Assembly: GCA_017553445.1 (NCBI GenBank) | Contig: JAFZMD010000068.1 | Location: 1-64,000, forward strand | Reading direction: 5' to 3' | Length of the DNA: 64,000 bases | DNA from: Methanobrevibacter sp. | GTDB lineage: Archaea > Methanobacteriota > Methanobacteria > Methanobacteriales > Methanobacteriaceae | Notes under the pieces: model-generated | What the model was told of the DNA's origin: nothing | The model's database searches: none | What the model saw: the letters and a program-made list of their open reading frames with translations, nothing else | In this document: positions 9,295 through 17,522 of the stretch, in pieces | How positions within the stretch are numbered: position 1 is the first letter of the stretch | Layout of the letters: each line of letters opens with the position of its first letter | Made by a program: the position numbers and the translations under genes

Positions 9295-9310
9295 ACTTAT
9301 CAAATGCTCT
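9295..9310 (+). promoter_or_regulatory. Shared upstream promoter element, copy 1 (uvrD-like gene)
   Basis: ACTTATCAAATGCTCT is one of four window copies of A[CG]TT[AG]TCAANTGCTCT. It is about 10 bases upstream of an AT-rich TATA-like stretch and 62 bases before the uvrD-like ATG. It lies in the divergent region shared with the MrfA-like helicase and could affect both genes. Confidence 0.5.
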
Positions 9311-9372
9311 CTCAATTAATTTATTAATAATTAAATCAATACATATAAATATTGAAAATTTTAGGGATTGCA

Positions 9373-11814
9373 ATGATTAGTTATGAAGAGTTTGAAGATA
9401 TAGTTGTAAATATTTTGAAAAGAGATATTTCATCCAACCATGACCAGAAAAAAGCTATTCTTTCAAAGGCAGATGAAGGACTTTTTATTGTAGCGGGTCC
9501 CGGATCCGGAAAAACAACCGTAATTGTACTTAAAATATTAAAATACATTTTTGTAGATGACATTAAAGCAAGTGAAATACTTGCAACAACATTTACAAAA
9601 AAGGCTGCAGATGAGCTGTACTCACGTATTCTCGGATGGGGAGATGAAATAAAAAATTATCTCATAGATAATGCTGGAGATGATTTTGACAGATTAATTG
9701 AACTTAACAGAATTGATTTTAACCAACTGACAATAGGAACTACAGACAGTATTGCTCAAGAGCTTTTGCGTGTCCATAAAGAGCCTGGAACAAACCAGGA
9801 AGTTGTTATAGAGGAGTTTGTCGCTAAATTTGCAATGGTTAGAATCCTATTGAAAGATAATCGTTATCTTGATGAAAACCTGCAGGGCTATCTTAAAAGC
9901 TTTACTAAAAGAGATAAATTGAAAGAAGCTTCCCAAATGAGTGAACTTCTATTGAATCTAAAAAACAGGATGTATTATGACCAGATTGACTTTGATGAAT
10001 TTTACAATAATGTCGGTGAGGGCAGCGGTGCAAGAATAGCCCTTGACTGCATAAAGGAATATGAAGAGGAACTGAAAAGCCGAAACATTATTGACTTTAC
10101 AATGCTTGAATCCAAATTCCTGGATTCGCTGAGAAACAATAAACTGGATATCTTTTTGGATGATTTGAAAATCATTTTAATTGATGAATACCAGGATACC
10201 AATCTAATTCAGGAAGAGATTTACTTTACAATGGCCAAATCAGCGATTGAAAATGGTGGAAGCATATCCGTTGTAGGAGATGATGACCAATCCCTTTATC
10301 GTTTTAGGGGAGCGACAGTGGATTTATTCACGAATTTCAAATCAAGAGCCAAAAACAAGCTTGGAATTGACGTTGAAGAAATCAACTTAAGAACCAATTA
10401 CCGTTCAAGCAGGAATATCATCAACCACTGCAACCAGTTTGTCGAACTTGACAGAGCATATCAAAGCGCAAGAGTGGAAGCAAAACCTAAAATCATTGCT
10501 CCGGAGCTTGAAAAATACAATATGCCCATTTTGGGATTGTTCAGAAACAATCTCCAAATGTTATCTAAAGACTTGGCGAAATTAGTCAGCGATTTGATTA
10601 ATGAAGGCGAAACAACATTGAAAGTCAATAGGGTCATTGACGGAGAATACTTTGAAAAACTTGAAAAATGCAAGACCCCTCAGGAACTAAAACAGCTGAA
10701 ACAGGAAAGTGCTAAAAAGGCAAGATGGATTGACAACATCAACATCAAATTGGATGAAAAAGACGGGTCCGCATCAGATATGGCAGTTTTGACATATTCA
10801 CCGAAAGAAATGAGCTATGGAGTTCATACGTTAAACGGATATCTGAGAAATCAGCTGAAAAAAATAGAAAAACCAATTGAAGTGTTTAATCCCCGTGGCC
10901 GTGACTTGCAGGAAATCAAGGAAGTTGCAATATTCTGCGGATTGATGCTTGAATGCATTGACCCGGAATCCAAAATACAGGATTCAGATAAACAGATACC
11001 CAATCTCGGCAGAAAAAATATGCAGCGCTGGAGATATGAGGCAAGAGAGTATCTCAAATTAAATCCCGAACCTCATGAACCCTTTGACTTGAATACATTC
11101 GTTATAGATTGGCAGAGGAGAAATCCGAGAGGATATGACAAATGGCCCGACAGAGCCAATCTGATGGAACTTGCATATAAGCTGGTTACCTGGCTTGACT
11201 TCCTGCAGGAAGATGCTGAGGGAGTAGTTTATCTTGAAGCAATAACACAATCCATTACGCAGACAGGATTTTTCAACAAATACTCTGCAAACATTGTATT
11301 TACCTCCCCAGAATCTGAAAAGGCATCAATTCTTGAAGCAATCTGGAACATTTTCCTGCCAATAGCTACAGGAGACGTTTCAATAGATGAAGCATTGCTT
11401 GAGACTCTGCCTGCAAACAGACTGAATATAATGTCCATTCACCAGTCAAAAGGTCTGGAATTTCCATTGGTCATTGTTGATGTCGGTTCCAAATTTAAAA
11501 ACAATGACATCAGAACACAGAATCTGAGATTTCCAAAAAAAGAACCTGAACATACCATCATGGAAGAGAGCATACGAAAATACAGTGAACTTGGTGAAGA
11601 CGAAAGAAGTGAAAAGGACAAATCATTTGATGACTTGACAAGACTTTACTTTGTTGCATTTTCAAGAGCAGAACATATCCTAATATTGACCGGACTTAAT
11701 AAGGCAATCGACGGCTATTCATTTAAGCAGAAGCACAAGTCAATACCTAATGTTGCCCTAGGCTGGAGCAGAGACGAACATCAGAAAGGATTTAAAGAAA
11801 TTTATTTAGTATAA
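9373..11814 (+). CDS. UvrD/Rep-family superfamily 1 DNA helicase
   Basis: The 813-residue ATP-dependent helicase has the UvrD motif set in order: GPGSGKTT (residues 42-49), TFTKKAA, LIDEYQDTN (Walker B), GDDDQSLYRFRGA, NYRSS, SIHQSKGLEFP and LYFVAFSRAEHILIL. The middle region is longer than in minimal UvrD and may hold accessory 1B/2B domains. A TTG at 9352 is in frame, but the ATG at 9373 with AGGGA upstream is preferred. The stop at 11814 lies inside the ribosome site of a PD-(D/E)XK nuclease gene, so the two are co-translated. This looks like an AddAB-type helicase-nuclease split over two chains. Role in double-strand break processing is inferred. Confidence 0.88.
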   Translation: MISYEEFEDIVVNILKRDISSNHDQKKAILSKADEGLFIVAGPGSGKTTVIVLKILKYIFVDDIKASEILATTFTKKAADELYSRILGWGDEIKNYLIDNAGDDFDRLIELNRIDFNQLTIGTTDSIAQELLRVHKEPGTNQEVVIEEFVAKFAMVRILLKDNRYLDENLQGYLKSFTKRDKLKEASQMSELLLNLKNRMYYDQIDFDEFYNNVGEGSGARIALDCIKEYEEELKSRNIIDFTMLESKFLDSLRNNKLDIFLDDLKIILIDEYQDTNLIQEEIYFTMAKSAIENGGSISVVGDDDQSLYRFRGATVDLFTNFKSRAKNKLGIDVEEINLRTNYRSSRNIINHCNQFVELDRAYQSARVEAKPKIIAPELEKYNMPILGLFRNNLQMLSKDLAKLVSDLINEGETTLKVNRVIDGEYFEKLEKCKTPQELKQLKQESAKKARWIDNINIKLDEKDGSASDMAVLTYSPKEMSYGVHTLNGYLRNQLKKIEKPIEVFNPRGRDLQEIKEVAIFCGLMLECIDPESKIQDSDKQIPNLGRKNMQRWRYEAREYLKLNPEPHEPFDLNTFVIDWQRRNPRGYDKWPDRANLMELAYKLVTWLDFLQEDAEGVVYLEAITQSITQTGFFNKYSANIVFTSPESEKASILEAIWNIFLPIATGDVSIDEALLETLPANRLNIMSIHQSKGLEFPLVIVDVGSKFKNNDIRTQNLRFPKKEPEHTIMEESIRKYSELGEDERSEKDKSFDDLTRLYFVAFSRAEHILILTGLNKAIDGYSFKQKHKSIPNVALGWSRDEHQKGFKEIYLV

Positions 11815-11824
11815 GGTGGAATTT

Positions 11825-13018
11825 ATGAGATTATCATCAAAATCAAAACCATATATGATTCCGGAATACAGTCTGACCGGAGACTTGTTATCATATTTGA
11901 CCTGCGGCTTGCAATACAGATATCAAAATAAAGGAACTCTTCCCCCTTCAATGCCAGTGCAGCTTTGGTTTGGAGAGTTTATTCATGGAGTGATGGAAGA
12001 GGCCTATATGAAATGGGAAAGCGATAAGACCTCTTTTCCATGGGACTGGAAAGAAGACATAAGGCCGATTGAAGATATTATCGATTTAAGATTACAAATC
12101 AGAGGACTTTATCCTCCTGCCAATCATTTCTTTACAATCAATCATCCGGATATAGAAATGACCATTGATGATTTGAATGAATATGATCACAAAAAATTGG
12201 CCAGTGCAAGAGCTGAAAAGGCCATTAACGTTTGGGGTTCCGATTTATTCCCAATGATGGATTCGGCTGAAGTATTAATCAAAGGTTTGAGGGATATGCC
12301 CTATACTAAAGATGATAAGCGTTCAAAATATTATGGCATTAATGGAGTCATTGATGTATTGAGCCTTGTCAATATCAAAGACGACAATAAGATTGTCAGA
12401 TACCTGAAAGCCAATGAAGAATTCAATAAAATAGTCAAACAATATAATGAAGACGAATATGAAATCATAATTGACTATAAAGGTATGAAAAGGCCCCCAT
12501 GCAATGTTTCGGCCAGCAACAATGAAAATTGGGATTATCATGAAAGACAAATCCTAACATATTCCTGGCTTAGGCAAAAGCAGGAAGGCAAAAAGCCTGT
12601 TGCCGGAATAATCTTTTACCTGAACGAACTGGTTCCGTCAATTGAGGATTTAAAATTGATTAAAGAAGATTTATACTATCACTTAACTGATGTTGGTGAT
12701 GGTGACGAATATAAAGAAGATATTGAATTAATCGAAAATTGGACTGAAGATGACGATATGCCCAAATTAAGTGAAAAATTCAAAATGGACAGATCAATCA
12801 GAATTATTCCAATTGATGATGAAAAAATCAATGCTGCACTGGAAAAATTCGATAAAGTGGTTGAAAAGATAGAAACATCAATAATAAAAGAGATTAATGG
12901 CTGTAAAATTCAGGATGCATGGACTGCTGAGGCAGAAGAGAGAACCTGCAGTGCATGTGATTTTAAGACTTTTTGTAAAAATAACAAAAACAAAAACAAA
13001 GAATTTAAAATTCCTTAA
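11825..13018 (+). CDS. PD-(D/E)XK nuclease, RecB/Cas4-like with Cys cluster
   Basis: The product is about 397 residues. The nuclease core shows GVIDVL followed by EIIIDYKG, matching the Asp and Asp-x-Lys metal and catalytic positions of RecB/AddB/Cas4 nucleases. The C-terminus ends with ERTCSACDFKTFC, cysteines that with C28 or C36-type partners could form the iron-sulfur staple of this group, although only some of the four expected cysteines are clear. The N-terminal PEYSLTGDLLSYLTCG resembles the entry helix of such nucleases. A GTG at 11816 lies within the AGGTGG ribosome site, so the ATG at 11825 is the likely start. It probably processes DNA ends with the upstream helicase. Confidence 0.78.
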   Translation: MRLSSKSKPYMIPEYSLTGDLLSYLTCGLQYRYQNKGTLPPSMPVQLWFGEFIHGVMEEAYMKWESDKTSFPWDWKEDIRPIEDIIDLRLQIRGLYPPANHFFTINHPDIEMTIDDLNEYDHKKLASARAEKAINVWGSDLFPMMDSAEVLIKGLRDMPYTKDDKRSKYYGINGVIDVLSLVNIKDDNKIVRYLKANEEFNKIVKQYNEDEYEIIIDYKGMKRPPCNVSASNNENWDYHERQILTYSWLRQKQEGKKPVAGIIFYLNELVPSIEDLKLIKEDLYYHLTDVGDGDEYKEDIELIENWTEDDDMPKLSEKFKMDRSIRIIPIDDEKINAALEKFDKVVEKIETSIIKEINGCKIQDAWTAEAEERTCSACDFKTFCKNNKNKNKEFKIP

Positions 13019-13049
13019 AGATAAACTATAATATAAATAGGTGAGTACT

Positions 13050-13730
13050 ATGAGTAGTGAATTAGAAAAAAATCAAAAATACACAGAAGTTATCGGTTCA
13101 AAAGTTAAATTAATAACTAAACCAGTAGCTATGAAATTGATTAAAAGTGAAGACGAAATCCCTGAAGGCTTTGATTTGATTGATGAAAAAGTAAGACACT
13201 GTGAAATGGTTAGAAAAGCTTCTTTTGGTGAAAAATTCTACAGCACTGTTGAAGAACAAATGTGTCTTGGCGGAGCTGGAGCTATCGGACTTAGAGATAT
13301 GCCTGAAAAATTAGCTAACGGTGAAAAATACTTTTCTTTAGGTAGATTCAAAGACTTGGAAACTGCAAAAAGCTTAACTGCCAAATTATCCATTGTTGAA
13401 GATGAATATTGGGGAATGTTATATGCGCCATTGGATGAAGCCGATTTCAAGGCAGATGTTATTCAGATAATAACCGAACCGGTAGGCGGAATGAAGCTTG
13501 CTCAAAGTATTGTGTATGCAACTGGCGATAAAGTCAACCCTAGCTTTGCAGGAATTCAGTCATTATGTGGAGACGCTTTTGCAAATCCTTATATTGAAGG
13601 TGGAGTTAATTTCACTTTAGGCTGTGACGGTTCCAGAAAAGCCGCTGACATTAAGGATAATGAAATGACTATTGGTATCAGTGCTGATAAAATAGACGAA
13701 GTAATTTCCGGATTGGAATCAATGGCTTAA
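13050..13730 (+). CDS. DUF169 family protein
   Basis: The 226-residue protein belongs to DUF169, found in many methanogens and anaerobic bacteria and without an assigned reaction. Cysteines occur in RHCEMVRKA, QMCLGGAGA and SLCGDAFANPY, positions conserved in the family as far as recalled. They may bind a metal or cofactor. A GTG at 13041 belongs to the AGGTGAG ribosome site, so the ATG at 13050 is taken. The gene follows the nuclease gene by about 30 bases and could be read through from it, but the functions look unrelated. Its 3' end overlaps the convergent nucleotidyltransferase gene by 12 bases. Confidence 0.8.
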   Translation: MSSELEKNQKYTEVIGSKVKLITKPVAMKLIKSEDEIPEGFDLIDEKVRHCEMVRKASFGEKFYSTVEEQMCLGGAGAIGLRDMPEKLANGEKYFSLGRFKDLETAKSLTAKLSIVEDEYWGMLYAPLDEADFKADVIQIITEPVGGMKLAQSIVYATGDKVNPSFAGIQSLCGDAFANPYIEGGVNFTLGCDGSRKAADIKDNEMTIGISADKIDEVISGLESMA

Positions 13731-14372
13731 TTCCAAATAATCATCATAATGATTAATATTTAATAATTCTTTTTTATTTTTTTCTTTTATTCCATAAAAC
13801 GTATAGCCGTCAGCAAATATTTTTCTTAAAATCGGATTTAAATTATCATCCTCATTTTCAAGGTATTTCATCAGATTGATTCTCGGTGCTACAAAGGGCA
13901 TTCCAAGACCTTCTGCAGTATCCAATAATCCGGTTTTTCTTCTTCTCAATATTGAAATCGTTTTATACGGATTTTCACATTTTTTTAAAACATCTATCAT
14001 TTTATTGAATGTTTCTGTTGATACTGTTGGCTGGTCTCCCGTAACGCATAGTGCAAAATCAGATGTTATATTAGACAAACCATTGAATAGGGAAGTTGAT
14101 AAACCTACATCACATGGATTATTGATAATGAATTTTACCAATCCATCATAATTATTAGAAATAGCTTCCATTATTTCATCACTATAATGGCCAAGTACGA
14201 CAATGCATTCATCAATATTTGCAGATAATGTATTGTCAATTGTTGTCTCCAGAACGGTTTTATTATCAAAAGGTAAAATCAGCTTATTTTTAATTTCAAG
14301 ATTTCTGGAAATCTGATCTTTGCGCATTCTGGAATTCTTTCCTGCGGCCGTGATGATAGCAGAAATTGACAT
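13719..14372 (-). CDS. MobA-like NTP transferase
   Basis: The 217-residue GT-A-fold nucleotidyltransferase begins SISAIITAAGKNSRM, a variant of the AAGxxxRM nucleotide-binding loop. It also has LCVTGDQP, the metal-binding Asp segment, and NNPCDVGLSTSL, as in MobA/MocA-like cytidylyl- and guanylyltransferases. The substrate could be molybdopterin or a sugar or polyol phosphate. The position downstream of a VanW-like protein and a Mur ligase makes a cell-envelope precursor plausible, while the nearest molybdenum genes are 17 kb away. It is 18 bases from its upstream neighbour, so the two probably form an operon. Confidence 0.7.
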   Translation of the reverse strand: MSISAIITAAGKNSRMRKDQISRNLEIKNKLILPFDNKTVLETTIDNTLSANIDECIVVLGHYSDEIMEAISNNYDGLVKFIINNPCDVGLSTSLFNGLSNITSDFALCVTGDQPTVSTETFNKMIDVLKKCENPYKTISILRRRKTGLLDTAEGLGMPFVAPRINLMKYLENEDDNLNPILRKIFADGYTFYGIKEKNKKELLNINHYDDYLELSH

Positions 14373-14390
14373 GATAAAAAAAAGATAAGA

Positions 14391-15647
14391 TTAGGTAGAT
14401 GAATTACCTATATCTTTTGTAGTTGTTGAATTTGTGGTCATATTATTTGTATTAACTTCATCAGCAGGAACATATCTGACAATTTTGGAGAAAATACACA
14501 TACTAGTACCTTCACCTTCAGTCCACATTATAATTTTAACGGGATAAGAATGAGTATTGGTTACTTTAATATCACTGGCAGGATTATAACCGAATAATAC
14601 TGCATTCTCAGAATCATCCATACCAACAGGCAAACTAAATCCTTCTCCTAAAACAGCAGATCTTAAAGCTCTGGCCGGCGGACAGACCCCGTGTGCTGCA
14701 CTTCCTCCAGGAGCAGAAGCATCAGCTGCAGAACCGAATGAAACATAATCATGTCCGTTACCTGTACAGTTAGGAGGAATGACAGTATTGTTCCATGCTT
14801 CAACAAATTGCCTTGCATTATATTCCCTTACGGTGTCCCCATATTCAGGGTGTGAATCCAGATAAGTATAATAGACTTCCCCTTCAACAGGAGTGGTATT
14901 ACCCATATATAAAACAATAGGTGAGCCTGACGGATAGGCATCTACATAATCAGAAACATTTTTACCAAAAATGCGTTCCACATCATCAAAATTAATATCA
15001 TTTCTGCCGTCTGAAAAATCAACGATACCCTTTTCTAAAGTGAAGTTTGAACCGACTTCAGCTTCAGAATTATACCATTCTACAATTGTTGATGAATTAT
15101 AGAAATCATTATGGAAATCTAAATTTTTAATTTCATTTGTAGGAACTGATCTGACGACAGTACCATTTTCAACTATATCCACACCATTTTTTGTCTTTGT
15201 TAAAAGTTTATACGGTGAACTGTAACCCCATATATAATTGTCTGGAGCTTTAACAGTCAATTTATCTCCTTCAATATCCAAATAACCCGGACCTTCAAAT
15301 CCGTACGCATTTCCATAAGAATCAATATTATCAGATGAAATGGTTGAAAAATCAAAAGGAACATATCCTGTTGTTAAAGTAAACAAAAGACCTTTCAAAT
15401 CAAGAGTTGTAATTTCATGGAAAATAAACAATGGATTTGAAAGCAATGGAACTTCAACCATACCCTGATCATCTAAAATAGAATCGCCAGCGAATATTGA
15501 CTGTCCAACAGGCAAATTATATGCATCAGCAAAAGATTGGCCAGTATATGTAGTATGATTTACAAATGAAAATGCAAATAACATTATACAAACAACAAAT
15601 AAAACTAAAACAATTTTAACTGATGTATGTCTCCACTTTGAACTCAT
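14391..15647 (-). CDS. Membrane-anchored VanW-like extracellular protein
   Basis: The 418-residue protein has one N-terminal transmembrane anchor (KIVLVLFVVCIMLFAFSF) and otherwise an extracellular Asn-rich chain. Residues 300-390 hold GGSAAHGVCPPARALRSAVLG and later DIKVTNTHSYPVKI, an arrangement resembling the VanW domain (normally GGGICQ ... DLRFRN ... YPI). VanW-like proteins occur with peptidoglycan-related genes in bacteria. The presence of a Mur ligase directly upstream supports a role at the pseudomurein wall. The intervening 68 bases carry a TATA-like sequence, so it may have its own promoter. The domain assignment is by motif only. Confidence 0.6.
   Translation of the reverse strand: MSSKWRHTSVKIVLVLFVVCIMLFAFSFVNHTTYTGQSFADAYNLPVGQSIFAGDSILDDQGMVEVPLLSNPLFIFHEITTLDLKGLLFTLTTGYVPFDFSTISSDNIDSYGNAYGFEGPGYLDIEGDKLTVKAPDNYIWGYSSPYKLLTKTKNGVDIVENGTVVRSVPTNEIKNLDFHNDFYNSSTIVEWYNSEAEVGSNFTLEKGIVDFSDGRNDINFDDVERIFGKNVSDYVDAYPSGSPIVLYMGNTTPVEGEVYYTYLDSHPEYGDTVREYNARQFVEAWNNTVIPPNCTGNGHDYVSFGSAADASAPGGSAAHGVCPPARALRSAVLGEGFSLPVGMDDSENAVLFGYNPASDIKVTNTHSYPVKIIMWTEGEGTSMCIFSKIVRYVPADEVNTNNMTTNSTTTKDIGNSST
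14392..14410 (-). terminator. Hairpin at the end of the VanW-like gene
   Basis: TAGGTA (14392-14397) and TACCTA (14405-14410) form a 6-base stem spanning the stop codon. On the minus strand an AT stretch with a T-run follows. The stem is short and the next gene begins 18 bases on, so it may only attenuate. Confidence 0.35.
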
Positions 15648-15715
15648 TCTATAAACACCACAGTAAGTTATACACTTATTAGATATATAGTTTATTACTA
15701 TTTATATATAATGCT

Positions 15716-17008
15716 TTAAGAAAGTTTTTCAGAAATTAATTTGATTCTCTCCTGGATATTGATAATGGCTTCCTGACCATTACCGCCAATTAAGATTGCC
15801 TCTTCATGTGAAAACTCAGCCACATAAGCAATGATATCATCTAAAGAAGTAGCGGTTAATACTCTACCCCTATATTTTAGATAATTCAAGCGATATAAAA
15901 CCAAATCCAGATTATCATCCAAACCAGGGAAAACCACAATCACTTCAGGATTATACTTTACAGCCTCATCAATAATGTCAAGCCTATGGGCTTCATGAGG
16001 TCTTGGAGTTCCTATGAATATGGCATAGAAATCCTTTTCTGACAAAACAGACTTTAAAGCATCAGAATTATCAGTTTTTCCAACATAAACCAATGAATCA
16101 TTAATCTTATAAACGTCCAAGCGGCCGCTAACAGCTTCAAATTCAGATAAAGATTTTCTAATAATGTCTTTAGGAACCTTTAGCTCCACAGCAATGGCCA
16201 TGGCCAGACCGGCATTTAATCTATTGAACTTGCCAAAGACATTTAACTCATCTCGATACTCAAAATAAGAAATATGGCTTGATGAAGCTTCCTTAAAATT
16301 GCTATTGAAATCCTGATTATAAGCAGTGAAAATCTCCTTATCAGTGAAAAACCTAACCAAAGAATCCTTATAATTGGCTATTGTTTTATGGACATCCATA
16401 TGATCATTTCCAATATTAGTCAATCCAACCATGTCAAAATCAAAAGCATAATTGCAAAAATCCAATGTCATGTCACATACTTCAACCAAAAGAACATCAT
16501 AATCCTCATTTTCAGCCTGAAGCATCAAATCATAATAGCCTGAAAAGCCTCCACCACCGTTTCCACCTACAAGAACCTTTTTTCCTGCATTTTCTAGAAT
16601 GCTTTTCAACATATGGACTGTAGTGGTCTTACCGTTAGTTCCTGTAATGCCAATAGTAAGCATTTTTTTATGATTGGATAGGACATCACTTAAAAGATTG
16701 CCTTCATTTAACAATTTTGTAGCAAAAGAACCGCCAAACATGCTTGGACTGATAGCAATAGCATCACATTCATCAATAGCCTGGGAATTGGTAAAGCCCA
16801 AATCCAAAGTTAAGGAATCCGAAACTATGGAAAAAGTCTCTCCACCATCTAAAAAGTTTAAAGAAATACCTGGTAAATCCAAATCAGATAAGTCTATATT
16901 ACTATTCAAATCACTTGCATAAACATCCCAACCATGTTTTAAAAGTGAATTAACTGCCTTTTTACCTTCAACACCTAAACCTATAACCGCCGCCTTCATA
17001 AAAAACAT
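15716..17008 (-). CDS. Mur ligase family protein, candidate pseudomurein peptide ligase
   Basis: The 430-residue protein has the three-domain Mur ligase layout. An N-terminal Rossmann-like domain (KAAVIGLGVEGKKAV) precedes the central ATPase domain with GITGTNGKTTT (residues about 125-135). NIGNDHMDVH supplies the family's metal-binding His, and a C-terminal domain starts at SGRLDVY. It therefore joins an amino acid or peptide to a nucleotide- or lipid-linked precursor using ATP. Methanobacteriales carry several Mur ligase homologues linked to pseudomurein synthesis, and this one looks closest to MurD in its N-terminus. The exact step cannot be told from sequence. A second in-frame ATG at 16999 (MKAAVIG) is an equally likely start. 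Confidence 0.82.
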   Translation of the reverse strand: MFFMKAAVIGLGVEGKKAVNSLLKHGWDVYASDLNSNIDLSDLDLPGISLNFLDGGETFSIVSDSLTLDLGFTNSQAIDECDAIAISPSMFGGSFATKLLNEGNLLSDVLSNHKKMLTIGITGTNGKTTTVHMLKSILENAGKKVLVGGNGGGGFSGYYDLMLQAENEDYDVLLVEVCDMTLDFCNYAFDFDMVGLTNIGNDHMDVHKTIANYKDSLVRFFTDKEIFTAYNQDFNSNFKEASSSHISYFEYRDELNVFGKFNRLNAGLAMAIAVELKVPKDIIRKSLSEFEAVSGRLDVYKINDSLVYVGKTDNSDALKSVLSEKDFYAIFIGTPRPHEAHRLDIIDEAVKYNPEVIVVFPGLDDNLDLVLYRLNYLKYRGRVLTATSLDDIIAYVAEFSHEEAILIGGNGQEAIINIQERIKLISEKLS

Positions 17009-17087
17009 AAACCTTAAAATAAATTATATTAAATATATTAATAATTTAAATATTTTATAAAATATATTTTTTGATTAGGTGAAATAA

Positions 17088-17486
17088 ATGTTTGAAGAGG
17101 ATAAAGACGATAAGATTTATAATTTAATCATCAGTAATGGAATGGATATGAAAAATGAACATGGGCAATTTACCGAAAAATTATTCTCAAAAGTTGATTT
17201 CTTATGGAAAGAATCAATATCCGCATCATATGCAACAGCAGGAGACGAATTTTATCAAAAAATAGATGCAATAATCCTACTTGCAGGATTATATAAAGAC
17301 AACAAAGAATCATTTGATGTTTTATTGGAAGCAGCAGAAAAATACCGCATCCCAATAGTGCTTGTAAGGCCATACGGACTTGAAGAAGTTCCAATAGAAC
17401 TGGAAGAAAAAGCAGCTACAATAGTCGGCTGGAACGCAAACTGTATAGTCGACTCCATTAAAAATTCAGATGAATTCATTGAATAA
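17088..17486 (+). CDS. MTH538-like TIR-fold protein (ThsB_TIR/DUF1863 family)
   Basis: The 132-residue protein aligns by eye over its C-terminal two thirds with MTH538 of Methanothermobacter, whose solved structure has a flavodoxin/TIR-like fold. Shared segments are DAIILLAGLY near residue 63, IPIVLVRPYGLEEVP near 86 and IVGWNANCI near 110. The family was renamed after the TIR-like ThsB subunit of Thoeris antiphage systems, but MTH538-type proteins stand alone and have no demonstrated NAD activity. No ThsA-like gene is nearby. It is divergent from the Mur ligase and converges on rad50 with a shared terminator. An AGGTGA ribosome site precedes the ATG. Confidence 0.78.
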   Translation: MFEEDKDDKIYNLIISNGMDMKNEHGQFTEKLFSKVDFLWKESISASYATAGDEFYQKIDAIILLAGLYKDNKESFDVLLEAAEKYRIPIVLVRPYGLEEVPIELEEKAATIVGWNANCIVDSIKNSDEFIE

Positions 17487-17491
17487 TTAAA

Positions 17492-17522
17492 AAAAATAGT
17501 AAAAAATTAATTTACTATTTTT
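17492..17522. terminator. Bidirectional terminator between the TIR-like gene and rad50
   Basis: AAAAATAGTAAA (17492-17503) is the exact reverse complement of TTTACTATTTTT (17511-17522), with a 7-base loop. It ends in T-runs on both strands and sits between two convergent genes, with the rad50 stop codon in the loop. Confidence 0.7.

Noticed and set aside
17147-17486. Possible Thoeris system at the TIR-like gene
   Set aside because: There is no ThsA or SLOG/sirtuin-type partner on either strand within the neighbourhood, so only a lone TIR-like gene can be claimed.
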